Below are positions 22,433 through 35,028 of a stretch of DNA of 64,000 nt, one piece after another. The first letter of the stretch is position 1; each line of letters opens with the position of its first letter. Position numbers and translations under genes: made by a program. The notes under the pieces are model-generated. The model saw only the letters and a list, made by a program, of their open reading frames with translations, did not search any database and was not told the DNA's origin. Location: positions 121,561,678 to 121,625,677 of the forward strand of contig NC_073307.1 of the NCBI RefSeq assembly GCF_027595985.1. The letters run 5' to 3'. Source of the stretch: Sorex araneus (taxonomy: Eukaryota; Chordata; Mammalia; Eulipotyphla; Soricidae).

Positions 22433-22758
22433 AGTTTGTGGAGAAATGGAACCTGGTGCAAGAGGGAAGATTATCAAGTTTCTAAACAGGTCTTGATTTA
22501 CTTCCAGTGAGATAATTGTAAATGATACAGTGTTGACCATTCTGGGTAAGTTTCTCAACAGTTGATCTGATTAATTCCCTATCTCTCAATTCATACATCC
22601 CCAACCCAACATGGTGCACTTCCCTGCATATGATTGTTGTGTATTATCTCACTGTCAGCTATCTGCCTGGACTCTACTACCAAGCAATGTGAGTAGGCAT
22701 TTATTTATCTAAACATAAAATACTCTTTCCTTATTTAATATTAAAAAACTCTATTGCA

Positions 22759-22935
22759 GGGCCAGAATGATAGTACATCAGGTAGGGCATTTACCTTGCA
22801 AGCAGCCTACCAGGGTTTATCCCTGGCATCCCACATGGTCCCCTATGGACCGTCAGAGTAATTCCTGGGTGCAGAGACAGCTATAAGTCCTGAGTGTCGC
22901 TTGGTGAGGCTCACAAACAAACAAACAAACCCAAA
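22759..22935 (+). mobile_element. Type-1 SINE, diverged
   Basis: Recognisable head (ggccagaatgatagtacatc), body (cagagtaattcctgggtgca), end (cttggtgaggctcac) and a caaa-rich tail. It has many substitutions, so it is older than the copy at 18431. Confidence 0.88.
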
Positions 22936-22944
22936 AATCTCTAC

Positions 22945-23125
22945 TGAAAACAGATTGATAGTACAATGTATATGGTTCTTGCCTTGCAAGTAGTCAATCC
23001 AGGCTCAATCTCCAGAATCCTTTATGGTCCCACAGAGCCTGCCAGCAGTGAACCTTGAGTGTTGAACCAGGAGTAAGCCCTGAGCACTGCTGGGTGTGAT
23101 CTGAAAAAAAAGCAAACAAATGAAA
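22945..23125 (+). mobile_element. Type-1 SINE, old
   Basis: Head cagattgatagtacaatgta, body ccagcagtgaaccttgagtg, end tgctgggtgtgatctgaaaa with an A-rich tail. Strongly diverged. Confidence 0.82.
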
Positions 23126-23171
23126 AACCTCAACCGAAAGATAAAACAAGTCTCTTTGTATTCTATTTGTA

Positions 23172-23306
23172 TTTTATACCTGGTTCTGCACACAGAAATT
23201 ACTACTGGTGGTGCTCAAAGGACCATATAGGATGCTCGGAATCAAACCTGGGCCGGCTGTGTGCAAGGCAAACACCCTACTCACTGTGCTATCACTCCTG
23301 CCCCAA
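23172..23306 (-). mobile_element. Type-1 SINE, minus strand, partly truncated
   Basis: Reverse orientation: body gaaattactactggtggtgc and the reversed head cactgtgctatcactcctgc. Its 3' tail is missing. Confidence 0.87.
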
Positions 23307-24029
23307 GAATCTTTGTATTCTTACTCCAACTTTTTTTTGTTTTATTGCAAAGATGTAAGCAATTTATACATTTTTATGATAGATGACTTTATGGTATGTA
23401 AAACAATTTGGAATTAGACTTGAAAATAAATTGAAATGTCAAGAATATGTTAATACTAAAACTGGAAAAAGTGTACTGTTTGAAAAGAATACAATTATGG
23501 ATATCCAAAAATGGTAAAAAGATTACAATTTGTAACAGAATTATATTTTCTCATTGAAACATAAATCTACAAAACATTCCTTTACAAATTGTGGGACAAA
23601 AGATTATCCTAAGTTTCCCTCTTTGTGTAAATACCATGATTTTACAAAGTTGTTTACAATGATTTGTTACTGTCATTCATTCAACATTCCAATATCAGTT
23701 CCTCAGCCATTGTCACCTTCCTCCCTTTGTGTCCAAGTTTCCAATCATCCCTCAAGACTGCCTATTACAGTTTCTTAGTGGAAGCAAAATTGAAAGTATT
23801 ATTAAGCTAGGGAATTTGAAATACATACAAGCAAATATACAATCTACATTTTCTCTTCCAAGTCCTTGTAGAGAAATTTGTCTTAAACAGGAGTTTGTAC
23901 ATGTATACAAAAATAATAAAATGTGCATTTATTTGTATCAACAAGATAAGTAAAAGTCAAGGTGTTCAACATACTTCATAAGTCAATGTACTTTATTATT
24001 ACATGCTCAATATTATTAAAATAAATAAT
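23307..24029. other. Mostly unrecognised; old LINE 3' end inside
   Basis: About 23600-23790 resembles an old minus-strand LINE 3' end (acaaagttgtttacaatg, then cattccaatatcagttcc). The rest is AT-rich and unassigned. The frames at 23554-23778 and 23729-23953 look non-coding. Confidence 0.45.
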
Positions 24030-24300
24030 TCTAATTTTCAGTGAGATAGATACAGAATAACTTCACTTATATGTGGCTCTTAAAGTTACACAACAAAGGA
24101 CCAAAGGCAGCACAATCAGAGAATTGATCTACACAGTTGAGTTGATGTTGGGAGGGGTGGTGGATTGAGGGCAAACTTGGGGTAGGGAGGTGGGTACACT
24201 GATGGTGGGTGTGGTATTGGAATTATATGAGCAGGGAGTCATCATCAGTAGTGTTCTAAATCATAGAACCCAAATAAATTTAAAAGAAGTTTAAATTTCA
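24030..24300 (+). mobile_element. Old L1 3'UTR fragment, plus strand
   Basis: It has the order seen in other L1 3' ends here: cacttatatgtggctcttaa, a g-rich stretch (gttgggaggggtggtgg), ggtgggtgtggtattggaat, and an A-rich end near 24280. Confidence 0.7.
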
Positions 24301-24734
24301 AAAAATTAAGTGAAGAACTGAGTTGACACATGCAAAGAGGTCTTATAGATAGTCAATAGATATATTTTTAAAATGCTCCTCGTGACTTATTTTTAGAAGA
24401 ATATAAATCTAAACTCAATGAGGTGTGACTACCGGGTGTGTACAAAAATGAGAAACCTTTTATACCTTGGTAGATCGTAAATTGATTCGGCTTATTTAGA
24501 AAATAATATACAGCTTCAAAACCATAAGACAACGGTTTTTTCTGCAGTTCAACTTCTTGATAATGGAAATCAACTCTTATTTTTAAAACATATAAACAAT
24601 CATTATGCATTCTAGTACTAAATAAAATAATTAGCACATAAAAAAGTCCAAAAAATTTTCTTCTCATTGACTATATATTTTTTAATTAACACCAGAGAGT
24701 GTTCATCAATTATGGGTTAGGTAAGAAAATGTGT
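24301..24734. other. Intergenic sequence, nothing recognised
   Basis: AT-rich. The minus-strand frame 24368-24667 has no recognisable motif. Confidence 0.45.
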
Positions 24735-24850
24735 TATATGAGCTGGAGAAATAACTCAATGGAATGTGCTGAATGCTTTAGATGCAAGAGGCCCTAATTT
24801 GATTGACAGCACTAAGTAGTTGATGAGCACCACTTAAGTGGCCTGAAAAG
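24735..24850 (+). mobile_element. Old tRNA-derived SINE remnant
   Basis: gagctggagaaataactcaa followed by a B-box-like taatttgattgacagc spacing suggests an old tRNA-derived SINE of the same general build. It is heavily diverged. Confidence 0.5.
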
Positions 24851-24909
24851 AAAACACAAATAATATATGGTATAAATATAGAATGTAATACTACTTAGCT
24901 ATTAAAAAG

Positions 24910-26300
24910 TTTGGGGGTATAGTGCCACCAGCAGGACAACCTGTGCCTGCGGGTTGAGTGCATCAGCAGCCTAATGCTGCCATCAGACTTTCTGGTACCC
25001 CCAAATAGCCACAATGCATTTAACTGGGTCCAAAAACCTTGGGCCCAAGTTTACCAAGAAATTAAATGGCTAAAAGTTAGGTATGTGGGAAACACACCCA
25101 CAAACCACCTCCTGATCAGCTATACAACTCATTTATTGGCTTTATTTCAGAGACACATAAATACCAATAGAGTTCAAAAGCCACAGTTAGACTGGCAGCA
25201 CATAAGTCAATAGTTGTGTGGCTTTTTTTTTTTTTTTTTGGAAAAGATGGTAACAAGGGTGATGATGCAGAGAAACACAAAAGAATCCCTGAACTGAGCA
25301 GCTCGCTGCAGAGATGCCTCCAGACTTTAAGCCAGGCCAACTTCACCAGGGTGCCTTGGATGGGGGCAGTCATCGTTTGTTCACCTGCCCCCTAAGAACC
25401 CTGGCAGCCACTAACTACCAGAGCTCAATGAGAAGTGCAGGTACACGTGTTCAGTGATGGAAAACTCCAGGTTCAAGGGATAGGGGATGGGCTGGTCCCT
25501 CTCACCCCCCCACCTTCCCACCCCATTCCCATGGGACCCTGAAGTTGACCACAAATTGCCTCTGGCTACTACTTAAGCTCCTCAACAGCCATGATATAGA
25601 GACACACAAAAGAATCTCCAACTGAGCAGCTAACTGCAGAGATTTCTCCAGATCCTAATTATCTAAAATTTTAGAATTCCAGGAGAGCAAGGCCACGACA
25701 TCAATACAAAAGAGAGTATGGCGGGGGGCTTCTACCTGTAGCGACTGCACAACTACCGTCGCTCTCCTCAGTAGGTCTCTGAATCCCCTTTCCCACCATT
25801 GCTGTCCAACTCTGAACTCCCAAAAGACTGCCACCAGAACCAGCCCTGGGGCAAATATGCCTTCATCTCTGCTCACAGCGCCTGCACAAATACCGCAAAT
25901 ACTGTAGTTCTTCTCAATAGGTTGGTGTATTTGGGCATTAATACCTGGACTGGCTGGGCTTGTGGCCTCCACTGAAAGGGGCGTGATTGCATCAAAAATG
26001 AGCGTGGCCTTCTGTTGGACCATGGCCACTCATGCGACCACAGTTATATTTCACATTCCCAGCACTCTTGACTCACACTCAACAATTATTATCTAAATCT
26101 GTGAAAACATCTTGGCCACCTCAATAACTGTACATTAATACACTGGCCTACTCCAATTCCACCAAAAGAACAGTGTATACAAGAAGTTGTACAAAGCCCA
26201 CTGGGAAAAAAAATCATCTCCTCCAATGCTTCACTACATGCCTATCATAAGTCACAGAATAATGTCCAAGAGAAAAGACGTACTCTAGATAAGGAGAAGG
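24910..26300 (+). promoter_or_regulatory. L1 5'UTR with two monomer-like units
   Basis: A segment of about 65 bases at 25262 (gatgcagagaaacacaaaag) recurs at about 25592 (gatatagagacacacaaaag), a spacing near 329 bases. The start of the block (tttgggggtatagtgccacc, then accaagaaattaaatggc) also matches the element at 41646-42922 in reverse complement and the chimera at 59156. This shows that it is a family-wide L1 5' sequence. Confidence 0.7.
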
Positions 26301-26355
26301 TTGACCACCATCTACCGAGCTTATTCCGATTTCTTTCCTCCAATAAGAGGGAACA

Positions 26356-27190
26356 GTGCCAGTGAACTTGAAGATTTCACCTCTATATATCCACAACAAT
26401 TTGAAGAAACAAGGCAAATCTCCACTACAAGTAGAGGACAAAGAAAAGAGTCATGAATCCTCAACAGAGAGTTTCCACAAATATTATATCTCCGGCAAAA
26501 AATTCCGAGATGAAATGCTGACGATTTTCAAGGAACTAAAAGAATCAATGGAACAGACATACAGAAAATTAAAGGAAGAAATTAAAAAAATAGGGGAATG
26601 GATAGCTGAGAAAATACAGGAAGAAATGAGAGCAGAAATAAGAAAGCTACAAAAGAAGTGTCACCAATGAAGAATTCAATAGATGAGATTGAAAACTCAG
26701 TAGGGGCCCTCAATGGTAAAATGTTTACAGCTGAAGACAGAATCAGCGAACTTGAAGATGAGCAGCAGAAATCATAGAGGCAACAACAAAAATGGGAAAA
26801 GACCTCAAAATAGCACTAAGGTGAATCAGAGACCTAGAAGATGACTCAAAGAGGGACAACATTAGAATCATCAGAGTAATGGAAGAACAGGGAGGCAACC
26901 CCAAATGAAAAAAACACAGTTAAAGACATCTTCAATGAAAAGTTCCCAGAGTTAGAGAATGCAAGCATACAGATCCAAGGAGCCAGAAGGGTGCCAGCTT
27001 TAAGAATACCTAAAAAAACACTCAAGGCATATCATAGTCAGAATGATGGATTTTGTAGATAGAGACACAACACTGCAAGCTGCAAGGTGAAAGAAAGAAA
27101 TTACATACAAAAAAGCACCCCTTAGATTTACATCAGACCTATCAGAGGAAACCCTCCAAGACTGAAGACAATGGTGGGATATATTTTTAA
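26356..27190 (+). pseudogene. L1 ORF1, broken
   Basis: The frame 26356-26670 gives a basic N-terminus and then coiled-coil sequence (EEMRAEIRKLQKK). Afterwards it shifts and stops repeatedly. The C-terminal domain text (cttagatttacatcagacct, then atcagaggaaaccctccaag) is present to about 27190. Confidence 0.85.
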
Positions 27191-27394
27191 AAACTCAATA
27201 AAATGAATGTCTCACCAAGAATTCTTTATCCAGCTAAACTCTCACTCAACCTCAATGGAATGATACACCATTTTGTAGATAAACAACAGCTAAGGAACTT
27301 CATAGACTCAAATCCAAACTTAAAAGAAGAACTAAATGGGTTCCTATAAGATAAGAAGGAAAACACCCACAGGCACAACCAACCCTTATATAAA

Positions 27395-30300
27395 GATGGC
27401 ACAAAACCCCATGAAAATAATCTCTCTCAATGTCAATGGCCGAAATGCACATATCAAGAGACACACAGAGTGGCAAAATGGATCCAGAAACTGAAACCAA
27501 CATTTTACTGCCTACAAGAATCACATCAGAAAAATCAGAACATACAAAGACTCAAAGTTAAAGGATGGAAAAGAACCTTGCAAACAAACAACTACCTCAA
27601 AATACTGGGGTGTCCATAGTAGTATCTGACAACATAGATTTCAAGTTTAAAAAGATCAGAAAGGTCAGAAAAGGCCATTTTCTATTTATCAAGGGTTATA
27701 TACAACAGGAAGAAATCAAACTCTTAAATGTATATGCACCTAATGAGGGAACAGCTAAATACTTAAAACAACTTCTAACAGATTTTAAGGAGGACATTAT
27801 CAGCAATACAATAGTAGTCTGAGAATTCAACACCTCCTTGTCTCCTCTAGATAGATCAACAAGACCAAAACTCAGCAAGGGAAAAATGAATCTGAAGGAA
27901 GAAATAGAAGAGAGAGCTAACAGACCTATACAGGGCCTTACACCTCCAAAACAAAGAATACACTTTCTTTTCCAGGGCACGCGGAATGTTTTCTAAAATG
28001 GACCACATGCTGGGTCTCAAAACATATCTCAATAAAATCAAGAAGAGAGAAATTGTATACTATTTTTTCTGAACACGTTGCACTGATGATAGAAGCTAAT
28101 CACACACAGACTGGGAGAACCAAATCAAACACCTGGAAATTAAGCAACTCAGTGTTGAACAATGAGTAGTTCAGGAAGGAAGTCAAGGAAGAAATCAAAA
28201 GATACCTCGAAGCAAATGAGAATGAAGATACGAGCTACCAAAACCTATGGGACGCAGCTAAAGCTGTGTTAAGAGGAAAATTTATAGCTTTGCAAGGGAA
28301 AGAAGAAAGGGCCTACATAGATAACTTGACTTCACAGCACAAGACCTTAGAAAAAGATCAACAAATCAACCCCATCCTGGCCAAAGGAAAAAAATAATAA
28401 AACATAGAGCAGAAATTAACCATATGGAAACCTAAAAAACAATCCGAAAGATCAATGAAACCAAGAGCTAGTTCTTTGAAAAAATAAGTAAGATTGATAA
28501 ACCACTAGCAAGATAAACAAAGAAAGAGAGATAGAGAACCCTAATAAACTGAATCAGAAATGAAAAAGGGGACATCACAGCAGAAACTAATGAAATTCAA
28601 AAGATCATCCGAGACTACTTTGAAAGTCTGTATGCCACAAAACAAGGGAACCTAGAAGAAATGGAAAATTCCTGGATTCCTATAATCTCCCAAGACTAAA
28701 CCAAGAAGATGGTAATACCTGAATAGACCCATCAAAATCAAGGAAATTGAAACTGTCATCAAACGTCTCCCCCAAAATAAAACTCAGACCTTTATGGATT
28801 CACTAGCAAGTTCTTCTAAACATTTAAGGAGGACCTGTTGCCAGTTCTTCTCAAGCATTTCCAGGCAATTGAAGAAACAGAAACTCTCCCAAACAGTTTT
28901 TATGAGGCACATATCTCCCTAATACCAAAAGCAAACAAAGATACCACTAACAAGGAAAACTAAAGGAAAATATCCCTAATGAACAAGAATGTGAAAATCC
29001 TCAACAAAATATTAGCAAATAAAATCCAACAACTCATCAAAAAGATCATACACCACGACCAAGTGGGATTCATCCCGAGGATGCAAGGGTGGTTTAACAT
29101 TCGGAAATCAATCGACATAACCCATCATTTAAACAAAAGAAAAGATAAAAACCATATTATCATTAAAATAGAAGAAGAGAATGATTTGACAAGATCCAAT
29201 ATCCATTCATGATGAAAACTCTCACAAAAATGGGTTTATAAGGAAGTTGCCTCAAGATAGTAAAAGCCATCTACCACAAACGCATGGCAAGCATTATTCT
29301 CAACGGAGTAAAACTAAGGGCCTTCCCTCTAAGATCAGGGACAAGACAAGGACGCCACTCTCTTACTAATGCTGTTCAATATAATACTGGAAGTACTTGC
29401 AATAGCTGTTAGACAAGAAAAAGTTATTAAGGGCATCCAGGTAGGAAAAGAAGAAAATCAAGTTCTTGCTATTCGCAGACAATATGATACTATATCTAAA
29501 GAAGCCTAAAAGTTCTACTAAGAAACTCTTAGAAACAATACACTTGTGCAGTAAAGTCGCAGGCTATAAAATTAATACCCAAAAATCCATGGCATTCCTA
29601 TACTCAAATACCGAGACAGAGTAAAGTGATATAAAAAAATATCTCATTCACAATCATGCCCTAGAAAATCAAGTACCTCAGAATCAGTGTAAGAAGGTAA
29701 AGGATCTCTACAAATAAAACTGCAAAATGCTACTTCTCTATGAAATAAAAGAGGACAGGAGAAAATGGAAAAATATTTCCTGCTCATGGATAGGAAGAAT
29801 TAAAATCGTCAAAATGGCAATACTCCCCAAAGCACTATACAGATTCAATCTGATCCCTATAAGGATATCCATGAAAATCTTCAAAGAAATGGATCAACCA
29901 CTCCTGAAACTCATAAGGAACAATAAATGCCCATGAGTAGCTAAAGCAATTCTTAGGAAAAAGATGATGGGAGGCATCACCCTCCACAACCTCAAACTCT
30001 ACTACAAAGAGGTAATAATTAAAACAGCATAGTACTTTTGGGTTGAAACTGGAAAAAACATGGTTAAAACTGGAACGAAGGCAGAGCTTCAGACCAATTG
30101 AACAGGGTAGAATATCCCTATATACAACCCCAAATGTATGAACATCTAATCTTTAATACGGAGCAAGAAATGTGAAGTGGAGCAAAGAGAGCCTCTTTAA
30201 CAAACGGTGCTGGCATAACTGAACAACCACATGCAAAAAAGTGTGTTTAGACCTCGACTTAACACCATGCACAAAAATCAGATAAAATGGATTAAAGACC

Positions 30301-31200
30301 TCAACATCAGACCACAATCCATAAGATCCATTGAATACAAGGTTGGCAAAACCCTCCACGACATTTAAGCTAATGGTATCTTCAAAGATGACATGCCACT
30401 GACCAACTAGGTGGAAACAGAGATCAATGAATGGTACTATATTAAACTAAGAAGCTTCTGCACCGCAAAATATACAGTGACCAAAATACAAAGTTAATCT
30501 ACGGAATGGGAAAGTATATTCACCCAATACCTATCAATAAGGGGTTGATATCAAGGATATACAAGCCACTGGTTGAAATCTACAAGAAGAAAACATCCAA
30601 CCCCATCAAAAAATGGGGTTGTGAAATGAACAGAAACTTTCTCAACGAAGAAATATAATGGCCAAAAGGCACATGAGAAAATGTTCTTCATCACTAATCA
30701 TCAGAGAGATGCACATCAAAACAACAATGAGATACCACCTCACAACACAGAGACTGGTACAAATCCAAAATAAAAAAGCAACTGTTGTTGGCGTGCATGT
30801 GGGGAGAAATGGACCCTCCTACACTGCTGGTGGGAATGCTGATTGGTTCAGCCCTTTTGAAAAACAGTATGGACGCTTCTCAAAAAAATGAAAAATTTAG
30901 CTCCCATTTGACCCAGCAATACCACTCTTGCTAATACATCCTGGAGAGGCAAAAAGGTATACACAAAATGACATCTGTACTCGAATGTTCATTGCAGTAC
31001 TGTTTACAATAGCCCAAATCTAGAAAACACCCCGAGTGACCGAGAACAGATGACTGGTTAAAGAAACCATGGTACATCTACATAATGGAATTATGTTATG
31101 TTACAAAAGATGAAGGCATGACCTTTGCATATAAGTGGATCAACATGGAAAGTATCATGCTAAGTGAAATGAGTCAGAAAGAGAGAGACAGACATAGAAG
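27395..31200 (+). pseudogene. L1 ORF2, broken
   Basis: It starts at an ATG followed by the usual KIISLNVNG-type coding. Recognisable pieces are endonuclease (27565-27822, ending ...SNTIVV), reverse transcriptase (28979-29212: [17 protein letters not shown]), an FADN-like remnant of the catalytic FADD near 29474-29490, and the C-terminal region (29727-29936 and 30658-30891). Many stops and frameshifts interrupt it. Confidence 0.88.
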
Positions 31201-31676
31201 GATTGCACTCATCTATGGAATATAAAGTAACAAGATGGAAGACTGGCACCCAAGAATAGTAGAGATAAGCACCTGGAGGTTGGCTCCATGGCTTGGAAGC
31301 TGGGCTCACATGCTGGAGGAAAAGGCAGTTCAGATAGAGAAGGGAACACCAGGTAAAGTGTGGTTGGGGGACCCACTGTGGATGGGAGATGCACGCTGAA
31401 AGTAGACTATAGACCAAACACGATGGCCACTCAATGCCTCTATTACAAACCACAACACCCAAAAGGAGAGAGAGAACAAAAGGGAATGCCCTGCCACAGA
31501 GGTGGGGTGGGGTGGCGGGGATGGGGTGTGCGGTGTGAGGGGTATTGGATAATTGGTGGTGGAGAATGGGCACTGGTGGAGGGATGGGTATTTGAGCATT
31601 TTATGACTGACACACAAGCATGAAAAGTTGTAAGTCTGTAAAAAATAAATAAATAAATAAATATTTTTAAAAAAAA

Positions 31677-32540
31677 ATAGCTCTTTACTAGGGACATAAG
31701 TGTGTTTTAAATGTTATGAATATTTTTCTCAATAACAAATTGTCACCTTGTTATTGTTTACAAACCAAGAAATTTCTACCAAATTTAAATTATATTATTG
31801 AGTACAAGTAATAGATGTTCAAGAATTCAAATGCATTAGTCATTTTCCTTTGGATTTCTCTCTTTGGTGTTATTACAGAAAGTATCTTTCCACCCAAATA
31901 TCCTATGTAATTTTCTCATAATTTCAATGGTTACACTGTATTTTATGATTTCATAAATGTAATAATATACATAGCTAAATATTTCTAGAATAATTACTGG
32001 TATAAGTAAAATATTTAAATTGCAACATAAAAAATAAAATAAAAGATATGATATTAAGGATCCTCAGACTCAAAATGTTCTACCCAGACCATTGATCAAT
32101 CAGCATCTCACTGAAAAGTGAGAAGTCGACATGCTGTGTCTCTGGATGGGATGTGAGGACACAGAACCACCTATGAAGTATCTTGCTACAAAGTTAAGCT
32201 TGATCTTGGACTGAAAGTGGAGAAAATACAAGATGAAAAGAGTAAGTTACATCTTACCACAAGGAAAAAGACAGAGACAGAATGTAGGAATCAGTTTAGG
32301 ACAAAAATTTTTTTAATAAAGGAACTATTCTTCATTATAAAATTTAAAATACATGCTAGTCAAATACAATATGTATAGAATATTTGGATTCTGAATATAA
32401 TAAACTAACTGTAATGAGAATTTTTTATACAATTGGCAAAACATGAATGTGGAATGTTTAGGAAGCTTTAATAAATTGTGCATTTAGATAAATATACTCA
32501 TGATAGTTTTTTTGTTTTAAAAATAAATTCTTAACATTTG
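31677..32540. other. Intergenic sequence, nothing recognised
   Basis: Very AT-rich, without conserved frames or a clear repeat match. Confidence 0.5.
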
Positions 32541-32740
32541 AGCAAGGAAAAAAAGCAAAGGAGTGTATGGGGGAGATTGTGTGCCCTAGAGGCAGGGGAG
32601 AGGATGGGATGGGGAGGGGGCACTGGGGACATCGGTGGTGGGAGATGTGCACTGGTGGAGGGTTGGGTGACCAATCATTGTGTGACTGAAACTCAAACAG
32701 TAAAGCTTTATAACTGCATCTCATGGAGATTAAAAAAAAA
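32541..32740 (+). mobile_element. L1-type 3' end fragment, plus strand
   Basis: g-rich run (ggatgggatggggagggggc), then ggtggtgggagatgtgcact, then the terminal cattgtgtgactgaaactca and an A-tail. It carries only the 3' terminus. Confidence 0.75.
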
Positions 32741-32741
32741 T

Positions 32742-33003
32742 AGCACTGTAGCACTGCAACACTGTCTTCCCATTGTTCATCGATTTTGCTGGAGCGAGCA
32801 TCAGTAATGTCTCCATTGTGAGACTTGCTGTTATTGTTTTTGGCCTATTGAATACGCCACGGGTAGCTTGCCAGGCTCTGCCATATGAGTGGGATACTCT
32901 CGGTAGCTTGCCAGGCTGTCAGAGAGGGACGGAGGAATCGAACCTAGGGGGCGACCACATGCAAGGCAAACTCCCTACCCTCCCTATGCTATCACTCCAG
33001 CCC
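32742..33003 (-). mobile_element. Type-2 SINE, minus strand
   Basis: Reversed RTE-like tail (gcactgtagcactgcaacac, then attgttcatcgattttgctg), body (gggtagcttgccaggctctg), and head (ctatgctatcactccagccc). Confidence 0.92.
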
Positions 33004-33072
33004 CCAAATAAGTAAATAAATAAATAAATAACATTTAAAAAATAAAACCAATTAAATATATAGATAAAAAAT

Positions 33073-33308
33073 GGACTGGAGCGATAGCACAGCTGGTGGG
33101 GCATTTGCCTTGCATGTGGCCGACTCGGGTTCAATTCCTCTGTCCCTCTCTGAGAGCCAGCAAGCTATGAAGAGCATCCCGCCCACACAGCAGAGCCTAG
33201 CAAGCTACCTGTAGCATATTCAATATGGCCAAAGCAGTATCTCACATGGAGACGTTACTGGTGCCCACTCAAGCAAATCAATGAACAAAGGGAGGACAGT
33301 GCTACAGA
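33073..33308 (+). mobile_element. Type-2 SINE, plus strand
   Basis: Complete head (ggactggagcgatagcacag), body with small gaps, and tail (gagacgttactggtgcccac, then gaggacagtgctacag). It lies just upstream of an L1 5' end and opposite in orientation to the SINE at 32742. Confidence 0.93.
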
Positions 33309-33330
33309 TAAAAAAAAATAAAACTCTTGG

Positions 33331-33680
33331 GACCACCTTGAGCCCCCCTACTGGGTCCAAAACAGTGCTCAAACAGGCCCAATGGACTGGGATTCCCAAG
33401 CACCCCCAAGCATCGTACCCTCCCGCTCCCCCTGCCCCCATCGCCAGGCCTCTCCGCTTGCTCCCTAATGCCTCATCTGCTATTCAGGTACAGTACTCAG
33501 ACCATCTTGAGCCACACCTACTGGGCCCAAAACAGCACTCGAGTAGGTCCATCCTACCCGGGCATCCCAGCATCCTAAGAGGTTACTGGGGTCATGTCCT
33601 GTATCTCAGGGGGCGTGGTCTCAAAGGGGGCGTGGCCTCCTGCCTGATCTGTGGCCGCTAACAAGGCCGCAATTATTTTC
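33331..33680 (+). promoter_or_regulatory. L1 5'UTR with two monomer-like units
   Basis: gaccaccttgagccccccta at 33331 recurs as gaccatcttgagccacacct at 33500, a period of 169 bases. The following segment (ggggcgtggtctcaaagggg, then ggccgctaacaaggccgc) is shared in reverse complement with 11560-11640. Confidence 0.72.
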
Positions 33681-34000
33681 CTTTTAGGTCATAATCTGTA
33701 TAACTTATTTATTTGAAAAACACACTGGCCATCTCAATCACTCTATACAAAATAGTCCATTACCTTATTCTACACTCACAAAAACTGTCAGTGAACAATA
33801 GAAGCTGCACAAATCCTTCAAAAAGAGCGCATAGCCTTAATTCTTCACTAGAGGCCCCACATAAACTTGGAGGAGTGTGTGGGAGTCAGGAAGTATTCTA
33901 TAATAGTAACAAGGCTACCATCATCAATTTAGCACAAACAGAATCCCCCCTGCAGCAAGAGGAAATAGGGATAGACAGCTAGAAAGTTCCAACTTCCTAG

Positions 34001-34860
34001 TTGTATACTTCTAGTAAAGTTCTATACTTCCATAACAATACTAAGAAACAGCAAAAATCCTCTCCACCAAGAGAGGATGAAGAAAAGATTTCAGAAACCT
34101 CAACTAGGTTTACCCACATGTATGACCTCTCAGATAAAGAAATCAGAGAGGAAATATTGAAGATAGTTGACATACTCAAAGCATCCATGGAACACACATC
34201 CAATAAATTAAGGGAGGATATAAATGAAGCAATGGTACGGTCCACCAAGAAAATACAGGAAGAAATGAGAGCAGAAATTTCAAAGCTACAAACAGAAGTC
34301 ACACAAATAAAGGAATCGGTAGATGAATTAAAAATCTCAATAGGCGCCCTCAACAGTAGAATGGCTACAACCGAAGACAGAATCAGCGACCTTGAAGATG
34401 AGGTGCAGAAAGCTTACAGACAACAACAAATAATGAAAAAGACCTCAAAATGGCTGTAGCGTGAATCAGAGTCCTAGGGGATAACCTCAAGAGGAACAAC
34501 ATAAGAATCTGGAGTACCAACAGCACATGGAAGTAACCCCAGTGAAAAAAACACAGTTAAAGACATCATTGCGAAGATATTCCCAGAGCTGGAAAAGGCA
34601 GGCATCCAGATCCAAGGAGCCTGAAGAGTACCAGGAAAAAGAGACCTGAATAAAAAAACTCCAAGGCATATCATAAACAGAAAGACAGATGCTGTGGATA
34701 GAGACACAATACTGCAAGCAGCAAGGTCAAAGAAAGAAATCACATACAAATAATTACCCCTTAGATTTAGAGCAGACCTATCAGAGGAAACCCTCCAAGC
34801 CCAAAGACAATGGTGTGACGTAGTGAAAAAACTCAATGAAATGAACGCCTCACCAAAAAT
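34001..34860 (+). pseudogene. L1 ORF1, broken
   Basis: The frame 34001-34459 encodes the basic N-terminus and coiled coil (KIQEEMRAEISKLQTEVTQI, then DRISDLEDEVQ). It shifts before the RRM-like region. The C-terminal domain text persists out of frame to about 34860. Confidence 0.88.
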
Positions 34861-35028
34861 ACTTTATCAGCTTAACTCTCTCTCAAACTCAAAAAAAACA
34901 TACACTATTTCATGGATAAACAATATCTCAGGAACTTCATAGACTCAAAACCAAACTTAAAAGAAGGACTAAAGGGGCTACAGTAAGACAAAAAAGAACC
35001 CCATAAGAACAACAAACCTCACAGAATG

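Larger units (their letters stand above)
24910..31676 (+). mobile_element. L1: Full-length but decayed L1, plus strand
   Basis: Order on the plus strand: 5'UTR (24910-26300), ORF1 (from 26356), ORF2 (27395 to about 31200), a g-rich 3'UTR (gtggggtggcggggatgggg near 31505), and an A-rich tail (aaataaataaataaatattt, ending near 31676). At about 6.8 kb it is full length. All ORFs are split by many indels. I could not establish a target-site duplication. Confidence 0.92.
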